Positions 10,079 through 20,718 of a DNA stretch of 64,000 nucleotides are shown one piece after another; position 1 is the first letter of the stretch; each line of letters begins with the position of its first letter. This stretch comes from Cyclobacteriaceae bacterium. GTDB lineage: Bacteria > Bacteroidota > Bacteroidia > Cytophagales > Cyclobacteriaceae. The stretch spans positions 1 through 64,000 of the forward strand of contig JAOUDZ010000004.1 in NCBI GenBank assembly GCA_029858965.1, written 5' to 3'. The translations under genes and the position numbers were made by a program. Below the pieces are notes generated by a model, which did no database searches, had not been told where the DNA came from, and saw only the letters and a list, made by a program, of their open reading frames with translations.

Positions 10079-10669
10079 TTGAGCCCTCGCAGCGCCATTA
10101 AAAACCAGGAAATAAGGCAAGAAACCATGGTGAAGATCATGGATGCTGCTTTTTCATTGATCGCAAGACAGGGCTATGAATCCACCAGCATCTCGCAGAT
10201 TGCCAGGAAAGCCGGTATATCCAAAGGGCTTTTGTACAACTATTTTCTTAGCAAAGAAGCACTACTTGAAAAGCTCATTCAAAACGCAATGTCACAAGGG
10301 GAACAAATCGTAGCCACTTCATTCACTGACGATCCGGCGAAGACATTGGAGAATCTTTTCAGGCGGTTTTTTAGGGAACTTCGCGAACGGCCTGAATATT
10401 GGCGTCTTTTAACGGAGCTGACTTTGAAAATCGATAAGTTCAAATTTGTGCACGATATCGCGGTAGAGAAAATGACGGCTTACACTGAATTGTTGAGGCA
10501 CCTATTCGTGCAGCTGGGGGTGGAGGACCCTGCCGGTGAAGCAAAATTGGTTGCTGCCGTATTTGATGGAATAGGGATGCAAGCTGTTGTGATAAAACAA
10601 GATTATCCGCTGGATGAATTGGAAAGGATATTAATCAGAAAGTATTGCAACCGAAAAATAACGCAATGA
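10079..10669 (+). CDS. TetR/AcrR family transcriptional regulator (TTG start)
   Basis: MDAAFSLIARQGYESTSISQIARKAGISKGLLYNYFLSKEALLEKLI. Confidence 0.93.
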   Translation: MSPRSAIKNQEIRQETMVKIMDAAFSLIARQGYESTSISQIARKAGISKGLLYNYFLSKEALLEKLIQNAMSQGEQIVATSFTDDPAKTLENLFRRFFRELRERPEYWRLLTELTLKIDKFKFVHDIAVEKMTAYTELLRHLFVQLGVEDPAGEAKLVAAVFDGIGMQAVVIKQDYPLDELERILIRKYCNRKITQ

Positions 10670-11406
10670 AAAAGTTGATAGTCGTATTGCTCGTGTGTAT
10701 CCCGATGGGCGTTCAAGCGCAGACCGCGAAAGAGATCATTAAGAAAGTGGATGACAAGATGCAGGGTAATTCCAACCGGTCGGTAATGAGGATGACCATC
10801 GTTCGACCAGATTGGAAGCGGGAGGTGACCATGAAAGGGTGGTCACTGGGAAGGCAGTATAGCCTGATCCTCATTACAGCACCTGCACGCGATAAAGGTC
10901 AGGCTTTTCTCAAACGACATACTGAAATGTGGAACTGGCAACCGTCTATTGACAGGGTTATTAAACTTCCTCCTTCCATGATGCTGCAATCGTGGATGGG
11001 GTCCGACTTCACGAACGACGATCTGGTGAAGGAATCATCTGTTGTGGAAGACTACATCCATACATTAAAGCAGGATACCACAATAGGCGGGCGCGTCGCG
11101 TATCAAATCGAAATGATACCCAGGCCCGATGCGGCAGTGGTCTGGGGAAAAGTAACAGTGTTTGTTGACAAGGCAGAATTAAACCAACTGCTGGTCCGGT
11201 ATTATGACGAAGACGGGAGCTTGGTAAATACGATGGTCCTCTCGGACATTAAGCCCATTGGCGGCAGGGTCCTTCCGTGTCGCCTTGAAATGATTCCGTC
11301 TGATAATCCAAAACAAAAGACCGTAATAGAATATCTTGATTTGGAGTTTGACCTCAACCTGGAGGAAGATTTTTTTTCTATGCAGAATATGAAGCGCGTT
11401 CGATGA
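10666..11406 (+). CDS. Outer-membrane lipoprotein-sorting (LolA-like) protein
   Basis: Signal peptide MKKLIVVLLVCIPMGVQA; RSVMRMTIVRPDWKREVTMKGWSLG; ATGA overlap with the TetR stop. Confidence 0.82.
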   Translation: MKKLIVVLLVCIPMGVQAQTAKEIIKKVDDKMQGNSNRSVMRMTIVRPDWKREVTMKGWSLGRQYSLILITAPARDKGQAFLKRHTEMWNWQPSIDRVIKLPPSMMLQSWMGSDFTNDDLVKESSVVEDYIHTLKQDTTIGGRVAYQIEMIPRPDAAVVWGKVTVFVDKAELNQLLVRYYDEDGSLVNTMVLSDIKPIGGRVLPCRLEMIPSDNPKQKTVIEYLDLEFDLNLEEDFFSMQNMKRVR

Positions 11407-11441
11407 ATGCAATACCTGGTATACACTAAGAAACAAATACA

Positions 11442-12659
11442 ATGTTTTTCACCCTGGCATGGCGCAATACATGGAGAAATAAAAGGCGGTCACTTATCAC
11501 GGTGCTTTCAATCACTTTTGCGGTGTTGCTGGCTTGTGTTATGCGTTCTCTGCAAATAGGTTCGTATGAAAGAATGATCGATAATTCGGTGCGGTTTTAC
11601 ACTGGCTATATCCAGATTCATAAGAACGGCTATTGGGATGATAAGGTCATCGACAATAGTTTCAAGTACGATACTTCGCTGCAGCGCACAGTGACCACTA
11701 TGCATGGGGTTAAATTGGATGTGCCACGGTTAGAATCTTTTGCGCTGACGTCCTTTCGGAGTCAAACAAAAGGCGCGATGGTTATGGGGGTGGACCCACA
11801 ACGGGAAAATAAACTGACGAACGTAAAAGAAAAGATTGTTCGGGGAAGATTTCTCCAAGAAGACGACGAGGGAATACTGTTGGGAGAAGGTCTGGCCGGC
11901 TACCTCAAAGTACAAATAGGGGATACTGTCACTTTGCTAAGCCAGGGATTTCACGGTGCGAATGCTGCGGGATTATTTGCGGTGAGGGGCATCATCCGAT
12001 TCGCTTTACCACAACAAAATAACCAGCTTATCTATATGTCGCTGCCTCGCGCGCAATGGTTTTATGCAGCGCCGGAACTCATTACCAGCATTGCGCTGCT
12101 GATCGATAAACCTGCCCACACGACTAGGATCGTTTCGCTATTGAAAAGCAAAACTGATTCCAACCAAATTGAGATCATGGGCTGGCGGGATTTGGTTCCT
12201 GAATTAGTGCAGAGTATTGAACTTGACAACCTGAGCGGCAAAGTGATGCTATGGGTCTTATACCTGGTCATTGGCTTTGGAATGTTTGGGACCTTTTTGA
12301 TGATGGCGGCAGAACGCCAATACGAATTCGGCGTAATGCTAGCAGTAGGGATGCGAAGAATCCGGCTGCAGGCTGTTGTGTTTCTCGAAATCTCGCTCAT
12401 GACCGTCCTGGGTGTATTGCTGGGAATCACCGTCAGCCTGCCAATACTTACTTATTTCTACTACAACCCAATCCGCTACGATGAAGAAGCTGCCAAAGCG
12501 ATTGAAAGTTTTGGCGTTGAGGCCATCTATCCGTTTTCGCTCGACCCGGTAATTTTCACAAATCAGGCATATGCCATTTTTATCATGGCCATAGTGCTGT
12601 CAGCATATCCTATTTGGACGATTTATAAAATGAAAGTGGTTGAATCCATGCGACCATAA
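11442..12659 (+). CDS. ABC transporter permease (FtsX/MacB)
   Basis: LAWRNTWRNKRRSLITV N-terminus; FtsX-type C-terminus. Confidence 0.92.
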   Translation: MFFTLAWRNTWRNKRRSLITVLSITFAVLLACVMRSLQIGSYERMIDNSVRFYTGYIQIHKNGYWDDKVIDNSFKYDTSLQRTVTTMHGVKLDVPRLESFALTSFRSQTKGAMVMGVDPQRENKLTNVKEKIVRGRFLQEDDEGILLGEGLAGYLKVQIGDTVTLLSQGFHGANAAGLFAVRGIIRFALPQQNNQLIYMSLPRAQWFYAAPELITSIALLIDKPAHTTRIVSLLKSKTDSNQIEIMGWRDLVPELVQSIELDNLSGKVMLWVLYLVIGFGMFGTFLMMAAERQYEFGVMLAVGMRRIRLQAVVFLEISLMTVLGVLLGITVSLPILTYFYYNPIRYDEEAAKAIESFGVEAIYPFSLDPVIFTNQAYAIFIMAIVLSAYPIWTIYKMKVVESMRP

Positions 12660-12671
12660 ATACAATAGCCT

Positions 12672-13886
12672 ATGTTAACAATAATTGCCTGGCGAAACGT
12701 TTGGCGGAATAAGGGTAGGAGTGGAGTAGTGATTGGGGCTATGGTGGTGGGTATTTGGGCCCTTTCGTTTGGCAGTGGATTTATGCAAAGTTTTTTGATC
12801 GGCTACATCGAATCAGCCATACGGTATGAGACTTCAAATGGTCAAATCCACCATCCGTCGTTCATGGAAGATCAGGATATAAAATTCACCATAGGCGATC
12901 CTTTAAAAGTAGTTGCTTATTTAAAAGAACAAAGCGCTGTCAGAGGGATTTGTGCCAGGAGCCTCGTCAATGGGATGATATCTTCTGCGCGCCAGGCAAC
13001 GGGGGTTCGCATTGTCGGGGTCAATCCAGTGGAAGAGGCTGATGTAACCCACCTTGACTCCTTGATCGCGGATGGTGAATACTTTTCTACTGTGCTTAGC
13101 AACCCGGTCCTTATCGGCGAGAAGCTGGCAGAAAAACTCAAAGTTAAAGTAAAAGCGAAAGTAGTGCTCACTTTTCAGGATGCAAATGGAAATATCACGG
13201 CAGGTCGTTTTCGTGTAGCGGGTATTTTGCATGCCGCGTCGTTGGTAATCAATGAATCATCGGCATATGTCCGAAAGGATGACCTTAATCGGTTGCTCAA
13301 CATCAATGCGGCAATACATGAAATCGCGTATATAACAAATCCCGGTACGGATGATCAGGCACTAGCAGATCAACTCAACAAAAAATTTCCCAATGAAAAG
13401 ACATCATCGTGGCAGGAACTCTCACCCGCGCTCGTGTTCATGCAGCAATGGATGGGCGCCATTTTAAAAGTGCTGATCGTGGTGATCATGACTGCCCTTG
13501 CGTTTGGCATTGTGAATACCATGCTCATGGCGGTGCTCGAACGTATCCGTGAGCTGGGTGTCCTGATGGCCCTGGGTATGAATAGGGGCCGCGTTTTTCT
13601 AATGATCATGATGGAAACTATTTTTCTTACCACCATTGGAGGGCCTTTGGGTTTGATTGCCGGTTATGCTACAATTTCATATTTGGGCGAAAAAGGTATT
13701 GACCTTTCCAGCTATTCTGAAGGCCTGGAAGCAATCGGATACGAAAGCGTATTGTATCCAAGCCTGGGAACAACTGACTATATACAGATCGTTGTTGGGG
13801 TATTGATCACGGCAATCCTTGCTTCAATCTATCCGGCATGGAAAGCCATACAGTATAATCCTGTAGAGGCGATTCATACGCTTTGA
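12672..13886 (+). CDS. ABC transporter permease (FtsX/MacB)
   Basis: IAWRNVWRNKGRSGVVIGAM; FtsX-type TM pattern. Confidence 0.92.
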   Translation: MLTIIAWRNVWRNKGRSGVVIGAMVVGIWALSFGSGFMQSFLIGYIESAIRYETSNGQIHHPSFMEDQDIKFTIGDPLKVVAYLKEQSAVRGICARSLVNGMISSARQATGVRIVGVNPVEEADVTHLDSLIADGEYFSTVLSNPVLIGEKLAEKLKVKVKAKVVLTFQDANGNITAGRFRVAGILHAASLVINESSAYVRKDDLNRLLNINAAIHEIAYITNPGTDDQALADQLNKKFPNEKTSSWQELSPALVFMQQWMGAILKVLIVVIMTALAFGIVNTMLMAVLERIRELGVLMALGMNRGRVFLMIMMETIFLTTIGGPLGLIAGYATISYLGEKGIDLSSYSEGLEAIGYESVLYPSLGTTDYIQIVVGVLITAILASIYPAWKAIQYNPVEAIHTL

Positions 13887-13918
13887 GTCAGGTAAATGTA
13901 TTAATTAAGTAATAAGAA

Positions 13919-14605
13919 ATGGCTACACTAATTGAGGCTACAGGAATTTCAAAAGTATATCATAAAACTACGGTACCGGTACATGCCGTAAATAATATGG
14001 ATTTGACGATTGAAGAAGGCGAGTTTACAGCCATTGTCGGTCCTTCCGGATGTGGCAAGACTACGTTACTCAATATTTTGGGAGGTCTCGACTATCCCTC
14101 GTCGGGAAAAGTAGAAATAGCCGGTGTAGATATTACAGACATGAAAGATCGCGACCTGATTGACTTTCGCCTCAGCAATATTGGGTTTGTTTTTCAAGCG
14201 TATAATTTGATCCCTGTGCTTACGGCTGTTGAGAATGTTGAGTTTATCATGCTGCTGCAAAAAAAAGGGAAAAAGGAACGCGAAGTGCGCGCCCGTGAAC
14301 TGTTGATCCAAATGTCCATGGGCGATAAATTAGACAGCAGACCCGGTGAACTCGCAGGCGGTCAACAACAACGTGTAGCTGTTGCAAGGGCGCTGGCATC
14401 AAAACCGCGTTTTATCCTGGCTGATGAGCCGACCGCAAATCTTGATTCTGCTTCAACTGAAAATCTATTGAATCTTATGTCGCAAATCAACACAGAACAG
14501 CATACTACCTTCGTCTTTTCTACGCACGATCAACGGGTAATGGATAAGGCGAAGCGGCTGGTAACATTACAGGATGGTGCTATTATTTCAGATACCAGAA
14601 GATAA
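13919..14605 (+). CDS. ABC transporter ATP-binding protein (LolD/MacB type)
   Basis: Walker A GPSGCGKTT, signature LAGGQQQRVAVARAL, Walker B FILADEPT. Confidence 0.96.
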   Translation: MATLIEATGISKVYHKTTVPVHAVNNMDLTIEEGEFTAIVGPSGCGKTTLLNILGGLDYPSSGKVEIAGVDITDMKDRDLIDFRLSNIGFVFQAYNLIPVLTAVENVEFIMLLQKKGKKEREVRARELLIQMSMGDKLDSRPGELAGGQQQRVAVARALASKPRFILADEPTANLDSASTENLLNLMSQINTEQHTTFVFSTHDQRVMDKAKRLVTLQDGAIISDTRR

Positions 14606-14606
14606 A

Positions 14607-15779
14607 ATGTTTGCAAAAGTTGCGCTTATTCTTTTGCTATTGCCGACCACAATGTTGTCGGCGCAGGACGAGACGGACAAACCAAGGAAATTTACCATGA
14701 AGGGGTATCTCAAGGAAATGGCATCCTTCAACTATTTTGGTGACAGTTTGCTTTTGCAGAATCTTGTTCATAGCCGGCTTAATTTTGCATGGTATGCTAA
14801 TGCTGAATTCACCGTGTATGCTGAATTCAGAACCCGTTTGATAACCGGAGATCTGGTCAGGGAAATTCCAAACTATAGCGCGTATATCGACTCGAACAAT
14901 GACTATTTTGACCTTTCTGTTAACCTGATTGATAACAAAACTGCTTTGCTCAATGCGATGGCTGATCGCCTTTTTATTCAATGGATACATAATAATTGGG
15001 AAATCAAAGCCGGCAGGCAACGCATCAACTGGGGTGTAAACCTGGCCTGGAATCCGAACGATTGGTTTAATGCCTATTCATTCTTTGATTTTGACTATGA
15101 GGAACGGCCAGGTGCTGATGCGCTGCGGATAAGCTATTATACTGGCGTTGCTTCGAGTGTTGAAGTTGCCGCTAAGATGGCGAAAGATGTGGATCATTTT
15201 GTTGGTGCATCCATGTGGAGGCTGAACAAGTATGATTACGATATTCAATTCCTGGGGGGGCTTGTACAAGGAGATGCAGCACTAGGCACCGGATGGGCTG
15301 GCAACCTCGGTAAGGCGGGATTCAAAGGAGAGTTAACTTACTTTCACAAGGTTGTCAATACACAATTCAACAGCGCATATAACAACATGTTCCTGGGAGC
15401 ATTTTCAGTAGATTACGCTTTCCCCAGCTCGTTGTATTTTAACGGATCACTGATGTACAATTCGCAAGGGTCCTTGCATCCGGATTTCGGATTTGAGTTG
15501 GTTGCTCTGCGCCCAGGCACTGTACGCGATTTGTCGCCGTATACCTGGTCCACTTTTATTCAATCGGCATACCAAGTTACGCCGTTGTTCTACGCGAGCC
15601 TGGCGTTGATTGGCTATCCCGGTGGTGACACATTCTTCGTTAACCCGGCACTTACTATATCGGTATTGCAAAACCTTGACGTAGACCTGATCGGCCAACT
15701 GTTTTATGGTGAAGATCAAACGGGCCATTTTGGATCACTGTTAAAAGCTGCATACATAAGAGTGAAGTGGAGCTTTTAA
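14607..15779 (+). CDS. Outer-membrane beta-barrel/porin-like protein
   Basis: ORF track 14574..15779; signal peptide from MFAKVALILLLLPTTMLSAQ; alternating beta-strand pattern and terminal aromatic (VKWSF). Confidence 0.75.
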   Translation: MFAKVALILLLLPTTMLSAQDETDKPRKFTMKGYLKEMASFNYFGDSLLLQNLVHSRLNFAWYANAEFTVYAEFRTRLITGDLVREIPNYSAYIDSNNDYFDLSVNLIDNKTALLNAMADRLFIQWIHNNWEIKAGRQRINWGVNLAWNPNDWFNAYSFFDFDYEERPGADALRISYYTGVASSVEVAAKMAKDVDHFVGASMWRLNKYDYDIQFLGGLVQGDAALGTGWAGNLGKAGFKGELTYFHKVVNTQFNSAYNNMFLGAFSVDYAFPSSLYFNGSLMYNSQGSLHPDFGFELVALRPGTVRDLSPYTWSTFIQSAYQVTPLFYASLALIGYPGGDTFFVNPALTISVLQNLDVDLIGQLFYGEDQTGHFGSLLKAAYIRVKWSF

Positions 15780-16299
15780 AGTCACCTTTCACCACACATA
15801 CAACATACAACAAAATGCTCTTTTATTTCCTGTTAATTATAATCTTATAATCCCATGTGGTGCGCAATTAGTTTCTAGCACAATTTCCAAAGTCACCAGA
15901 ACTGCATGTCTTCAATACAAGGATGAAGGAATGGGAATTGTAGCATTCCCTCTTGTTATGATTCATTCTGTAATGAATTATGCCATGAAGTTCCCTAGAA
16001 TATTTATTGGGTTGCTCGCCACGTTTACACTGGGATACCTGTTGGGCACAACGCACGGCAGGGCCGACGAACCCCTATCCGGAGGCGATAGCCAGTCAGG
16101 TAATTTCCCGGAATCAAACAAAGCGAATTACGGCGTTAGGGAGTTTCCTCGCCGAAGGACCTGAAGGCGATTATACGGTAAGAAATGATCCGATTCAATT
16201 TTACTTACCCATTATGAGGATGGTTGCAATGTAGTTCACGCTTGAACCCTTTCCCTTAAATGTTACTGCGCTGATTGCTGTACGGCCCCGGTATTGTTC

Positions 16300-17133
16300 T
16301 TATAATTCTCGAATCCAAATATTTCTAAATCGAACTTTGTTCCCATGGTCCTGCAACAACAAAGGTAGTTTTTCAGGATGCTTAAAATAATAGGGCGTAC
16401 CAATATATACACACGGACCTTTTAGCACTGCATGGTTTTGAATAAGCAGTCCATTGTGAAATACGGTTATTGTAGCAGGAGACTTCAATGTGCCGTCTTC
16501 ATTAAACCTGGGTGCGGTAAAGACGATGTCATACGATTGCCATTCACCTGGGGGCCTGCTTGCATTTACCAACGGGATCAGTTGTTTATACATTGATCCA
16601 GCCTGCCCGTTAGAGTACGTTTCATTTTCGTAAGAGTTTAGTACCTGGAGCTCATACATTCCCATTAAAAATATGCCGCTGTTGCTGTACCCCTGACTCT
16701 CTTTACCGGGATCCACGGGTGCCAGCCACTCAATGTGCAGTTGTACATCACCAAATGCTAAATTGGTTTCAATGGCGCCAGCTCCAGGTTTTACAATCAT
16801 TTGGCCATCTTTTACGATCCACTCAGCAGCTGAATTTTCAGGATGATCAGCTTTCCATTTGATGATGGATTCAACCTCATCCATACGTGTACCGTACCCA
16901 TATTTGGGTTTATGCCATGCGTCCAGGTCTTTACCATCAAATAGCACAATAGCATCAGATGGCGCTAACGTGAACATTCCAGGAGTCACCTTAGGGGGTT
17001 TTGGTTCCCACTGCTCAGTGGCAGCCCACGGCTTTGATGATTGCAAGGCAGACAGGTCAATTTTAATGGGCTGGGCAATCAGACCGGAAATTGATAAAAC
17101 AGCAAGAATCAAAGAGGTGATGTACACTTTCAT
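16300..17133 (-). CDS. DUF1080 (3-keto-disaccharide hydrolase-like) secreted protein
   Basis: IVLFDGKDLDAWHKPKYG, GAIETNLAFGDVQLHIEWLAP, YSNSGIFLMGMYELQVLNSY. Confidence 0.9.
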   Translation of the reverse strand: MKVYITSLILAVLSISGLIAQPIKIDLSALQSSKPWAATEQWEPKPPKVTPGMFTLAPSDAIVLFDGKDLDAWHKPKYGYGTRMDEVESIIKWKADHPENSAAEWIVKDGQMIVKPGAGAIETNLAFGDVQLHIEWLAPVDPGKESQGYSNSGIFLMGMYELQVLNSYENETYSNGQAGSMYKQLIPLVNASRPPGEWQSYDIVFTAPRFNEDGTLKSPATITVFHNGLLIQNHAVLKGPCVYIGTPYYFKHPEKLPLLLQDHGNKVRFRNIWIREL

Positions 17134-17501
17134 ATTGTTTGTTTAATTTTATTTCCTAAGGTAATCAATCTTCTGAAAATTGTGACAGGGTCATAAAAAT
17201 ACACAGGGATAAAAATTCGAGGCTGTTGTTATTTGGTCCGGTCGCTACGTCGTGAATAGGTATCTGAACGTCTGTGGCATACGCGGCGGCCAAATTTTGC
17301 TATGCATATACAGTGACGAGTGTCATCGAATAAGATCAAATTGCCTAGCAATGCCGGGAATTCCGTGCCGATTTATTCGAGCATACCATGTTAAATGGCG
17401 AGAACCACCTAAAGGAGAATGATGAATATCACTCCAATTGAAAATTATTGTCATAGCGCGTGGCTGGGATAAATTTTAATTTCATAGCAAAATTGAATGC
17501 C

Positions 17502-18329
17502 ATGAAAAACATAATTATCCCTGTAGATTTTTCTCCCTATTCGATTAGTGCAGCCAGAACGGGCGCCTTCTTAGCGAAGCACACAGGAGCTCAAATACAC
17601 CTTTTGCATGTAGCCGACATACCTGCGGATTGGAAAAAGCAACCGCTCAGTGTTCGAAAGAAGAATTCAATGCTGGAAGGTCGATTGCGAGAAGTCAATG
17701 CAAAGCTCTTGAAACTTTCCAAGAACGCCATATTTAAAGGTATTCGTGTTTCCACGGACGTAACTGGTGAGATTCCTTACGAACAGATTACCGCGTATGC
17801 TAAGACACTGCCCAAGTCACTCATTGTTATGGGGGCTCACGGCGCAGGGGATGCTGGCGGATTGTTTATAGGATCAACGACGCAGCGTGTATTGCGTACA
17901 GCGCCGTGCCCGGTGCTTTCCGTAAAGAAGAACTACAGGCCAAAAGCTATTCGGAAAATAGTATTTGCTTCTGATTTTGAAAACAAAATAGCAGCTCAAT
18001 TGAATATTGTAAAAGATCTCGCGGAAGATCTCAAAGCCTCCGTAGATCTTTTATTCGTTAACACGCCGACGCTATTTAAGGATAGCGAACAATTGGATAA
18101 ACGAATGCTTCGCGAGATTCCCGCTAAGACAGATGTAGCATTTAAATGCGTAGTATATCAAGACCATCACCGGGAATTGGGTATATACCATTATGCTAAA
18201 AAATCCAAGGCAGGAATGATTGCCATGATCACTAATCTTCGTATAAAGAAATCCGAATACTCATTAGGAGTTACTGAAACATTGCTCTTTCACACGGATG
18301 TACCCCTGTTAAGTTTTACGGTACACTAA
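17502..18329 (+). CDS. Universal stress protein, tandem domain
   Basis: MKNIIIPVDFSPYS, MGAHGAGDAGGLFIGSTTQRVLRTAPCPVLSV; second domain lacks the ATP motif. ORF track start 17460. Confidence 0.92.
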   Translation: MKNIIIPVDFSPYSISAARTGAFLAKHTGAQIHLLHVADIPADWKKQPLSVRKKNSMLEGRLREVNAKLLKLSKNAIFKGIRVSTDVTGEIPYEQITAYAKTLPKSLIVMGAHGAGDAGGLFIGSTTQRVLRTAPCPVLSVKKNYRPKAIRKIVFASDFENKIAAQLNIVKDLAEDLKASVDLLFVNTPTLFKDSEQLDKRMLREIPAKTDVAFKCVVYQDHHRELGIYHYAKKSKAGMIAMITNLRIKKSEYSLGVTETLLFHTDVPLLSFTVH

Positions 18330-18547
18330 ATAAGATCATAAAAAAGTAAGCAACCGCGGCATAGCGTTCGATTTTTCATATTTTTGCTGCTATACTTTAT
18401 TCAACTAACCGTAGAAAGGGATCAGCTTTTCAGGTAATCTACCGCCTGCTGATCAGGATAGGCATAATCTTTCTGCCCAGATACAATTTCAAGGCTTCAT
18501 GGACTTCATCCTTATTAAAATAGCATTACTTTTAGATTCATACACTA

Positions 18548-19309
18548 ATGCCAAACATGCGATTCAAAAATAAAGTAGTCCTTGTTACCGGTGCCGCCAG
18601 AGATATTGGTAAAGCCATCGCCATTAAGTTTGCTGCAGAAGGCGCCCGGGTAATTATAAATTATCTACAGTCGGAAGAGGCCGCCCGACAAACCGAACAG
18701 GAAGCCAAAGCTGCCGGTGGCGAGGTGGCTATTTTCAAAGCAGATTTGACCCGATCAGCTCAAGTGGAAAAACTCAAAAAGTTTAGCTCGAATACATATG
18801 GGAAAAAGTTGGACATCCTTATCAATAATACAGGTGGAATCGTTGGCCGCAAAAAACTGACGGAGCAAGATGAGGCCTTTTACGACTCGGTCATGGACTT
18901 GAATCTTAAATCAGTTTTTTTGGTAACAAGCGCCTTTGTTCCGCTAATGACTATCGGCGGGGCAATTGTAAACATTTCTTCGCTGGCAGCTCGCGATGGA
19001 GGAGGAGGAGGGTCGTCCCTGTATGCGGCTTCAAAAGGTGCCATATCAACGTACACGCGTTCCTTGGCAAAGGAGTTGGGTCCCTCCGGTATCCGCGTTA
19101 ATGCTGTTTGTCCGGGTCTGATTGACACCACTTTTCACGATTTGTTTACGCCAGACGATATGCGTGAAAAGATAGCTTTAGACACACCGTTGAGAAGGGA
19201 AGGAACTTCAGCGGATGTGGCCAACCTGGTGGCCTTTCTTGCTTCTGAAGATGCATCATTCATTACGGGAGCCAACTACGACATCAATGGTGGACTTGGC
19301 TTCTCCTGA
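18548..19309 (+). CDS. SDR family oxidoreductase
   Basis: VVLVTGAARDIGKAIA, SLYAASKGAISTYTRSLAKELGPSGIRVNAVCPG. Confidence 0.93.
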   Translation: MPNMRFKNKVVLVTGAARDIGKAIAIKFAAEGARVIINYLQSEEAARQTEQEAKAAGGEVAIFKADLTRSAQVEKLKKFSSNTYGKKLDILINNTGGIVGRKKLTEQDEAFYDSVMDLNLKSVFLVTSAFVPLMTIGGAIVNISSLAARDGGGGGSSLYAASKGAISTYTRSLAKELGPSGIRVNAVCPGLIDTTFHDLFTPDDMREKIALDTPLRREGTSADVANLVAFLASEDASFITGANYDINGGLGFS

Positions 19310-19409
19310 ATTAGGGCTAAAAGACAAATGATCTGCTGGCAAACCTGGAATCTGATTTTCAAAAAGGTTTGGTGCATGTTTAAATATTGACAATTGAATT
19401 TTTCAAACC

Positions 19410-20591
19410 ATGAAAGCACTAATTTTTATTTTACTATTTCCTGCTGCTTTAGCTGCCCAAAGAAATCCAAGTGCGGATGTTGCTGTTCAAAACACGTTTA
19501 ACGTTATGTCGTATGGCGCAAAGGGAAATGGGATTGCTGATGACACCCAAGCATTCCAAAATGCGTTTGATGCTGCTAATGCTGCAAATGGGAAGGTAAT
19601 TATTCCATCGCCTGCTCAATTTTATAGACTTACCAATACCATCAATGTGGTTCCAGTGACTGGTAACCAGGTTTGGATTCACGTAGAAGCATGGGGTAGA
19701 GCCGGCTCAATCCGCTATCATGGGGTAAGCAATAAACCTGTATTCAGGATTATTGGGCTAAAGGGTGCGGTATGGACTGGCGTGAATGTGGCAATAGGAA
19801 ACGGATTAACCAATGTTCAGTGTTTTGACATAGACACAACACCGGAAGCCGAATCTACTTCATTTGTAACGTTTAAAGATTGCTATCTGGACCTGGGAAA
19901 TCAGCCAAATAACGATGGTTTCAGGCTTGGACATAATTCAGGCGGCGGTGCAGATATCTCCAATTATCAATGGGAAAACTGTACGGTGTTTGGCACAAGG
20001 AAATCAGGCCAGATAGCCTATCACATTGAGGGCTCCAATACCCTGTCCCAAACCTGGATGGGTGGATTTGTCGCCTTCTGCGATCGGGCTTACTCGAACA
20101 AATCAGGGACTGGCGCCAAAGATGGTCGTGGTAACGGAAGCGTTTACTTTTTTGGTATGGGTTGCTCTCAAAACAATATTGATTACGATATAAATTTTGA
20201 GCAGACATATCTAATTTCTGGGGGACGATATGAGGCTGGTGGGAGCTTTTTAGAGACTGGAGTTGGCTCTTACCATGCTGCTATTACCGTTGAAAACCTG
20301 CAAATAAACGATTACAAAAGTGATCACTTATTTGATATTAACACGGCGGCCACTTTGGTGATAAGCAACTGTCGGATGAACAAGCAATCAAGTTCGTTCA
20401 CTGATCTCGTTAGAGTTTCAGCTCAAAGTGGGGCGGGTTCTGTTATCATCGACGGTGGTGGTACCAGGGCCGTAAATATCATAAACAAGGAAAAGGGGAG
20501 ATGGAAAGCCTACACAAGAGGGTTGGGTAAATTTTCAGACGCCAATGGTGTATTCATCGGCAGTTACTACCCGGACTTAAATGGGCAGTGA
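19410..20591 (+). CDS. Secreted pectate-lyase-3/GH28-related beta-helix protein
   Basis: NVMSYGAKGNGIADDTQAFQNAFDAANAANGKVIIPS after a signal peptide. Confidence 0.8.
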   Translation: MKALIFILLFPAALAAQRNPSADVAVQNTFNVMSYGAKGNGIADDTQAFQNAFDAANAANGKVIIPSPAQFYRLTNTINVVPVTGNQVWIHVEAWGRAGSIRYHGVSNKPVFRIIGLKGAVWTGVNVAIGNGLTNVQCFDIDTTPEAESTSFVTFKDCYLDLGNQPNNDGFRLGHNSGGGADISNYQWENCTVFGTRKSGQIAYHIEGSNTLSQTWMGGFVAFCDRAYSNKSGTGAKDGRGNGSVYFFGMGCSQNNIDYDINFEQTYLISGGRYEAGGSFLETGVGSYHAAITVENLQINDYKSDHLFDINTAATLVISNCRMNKQSSSFTDLVRVSAQSGAGSVIIDGGGTRAVNIINKEKGRWKAYTRGLGKFSDANGVFIGSYYPDLNGQ

Positions 20592-20718
20592 TATTACCGC
20601 ATGCGGTAAAAACGCTCATAGCCTCGTCCGCCCGAGTCAACCATCGGTTGAGAAATATCCACTGGCATGTTTTGTTGTAGGAATCTTCTTCGCACAAAAG
20701 TCACGGCAAAATCCACTT

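Noticed and set aside
15931-16164. 77-aa ORF (MKFPRIFIGLLATFTLGYLLGTTHGRADE...)
   Set aside because: The N-terminus resembles a signal peptide but the rest is unstructured, with two competing frames; not enough support to call a gene.
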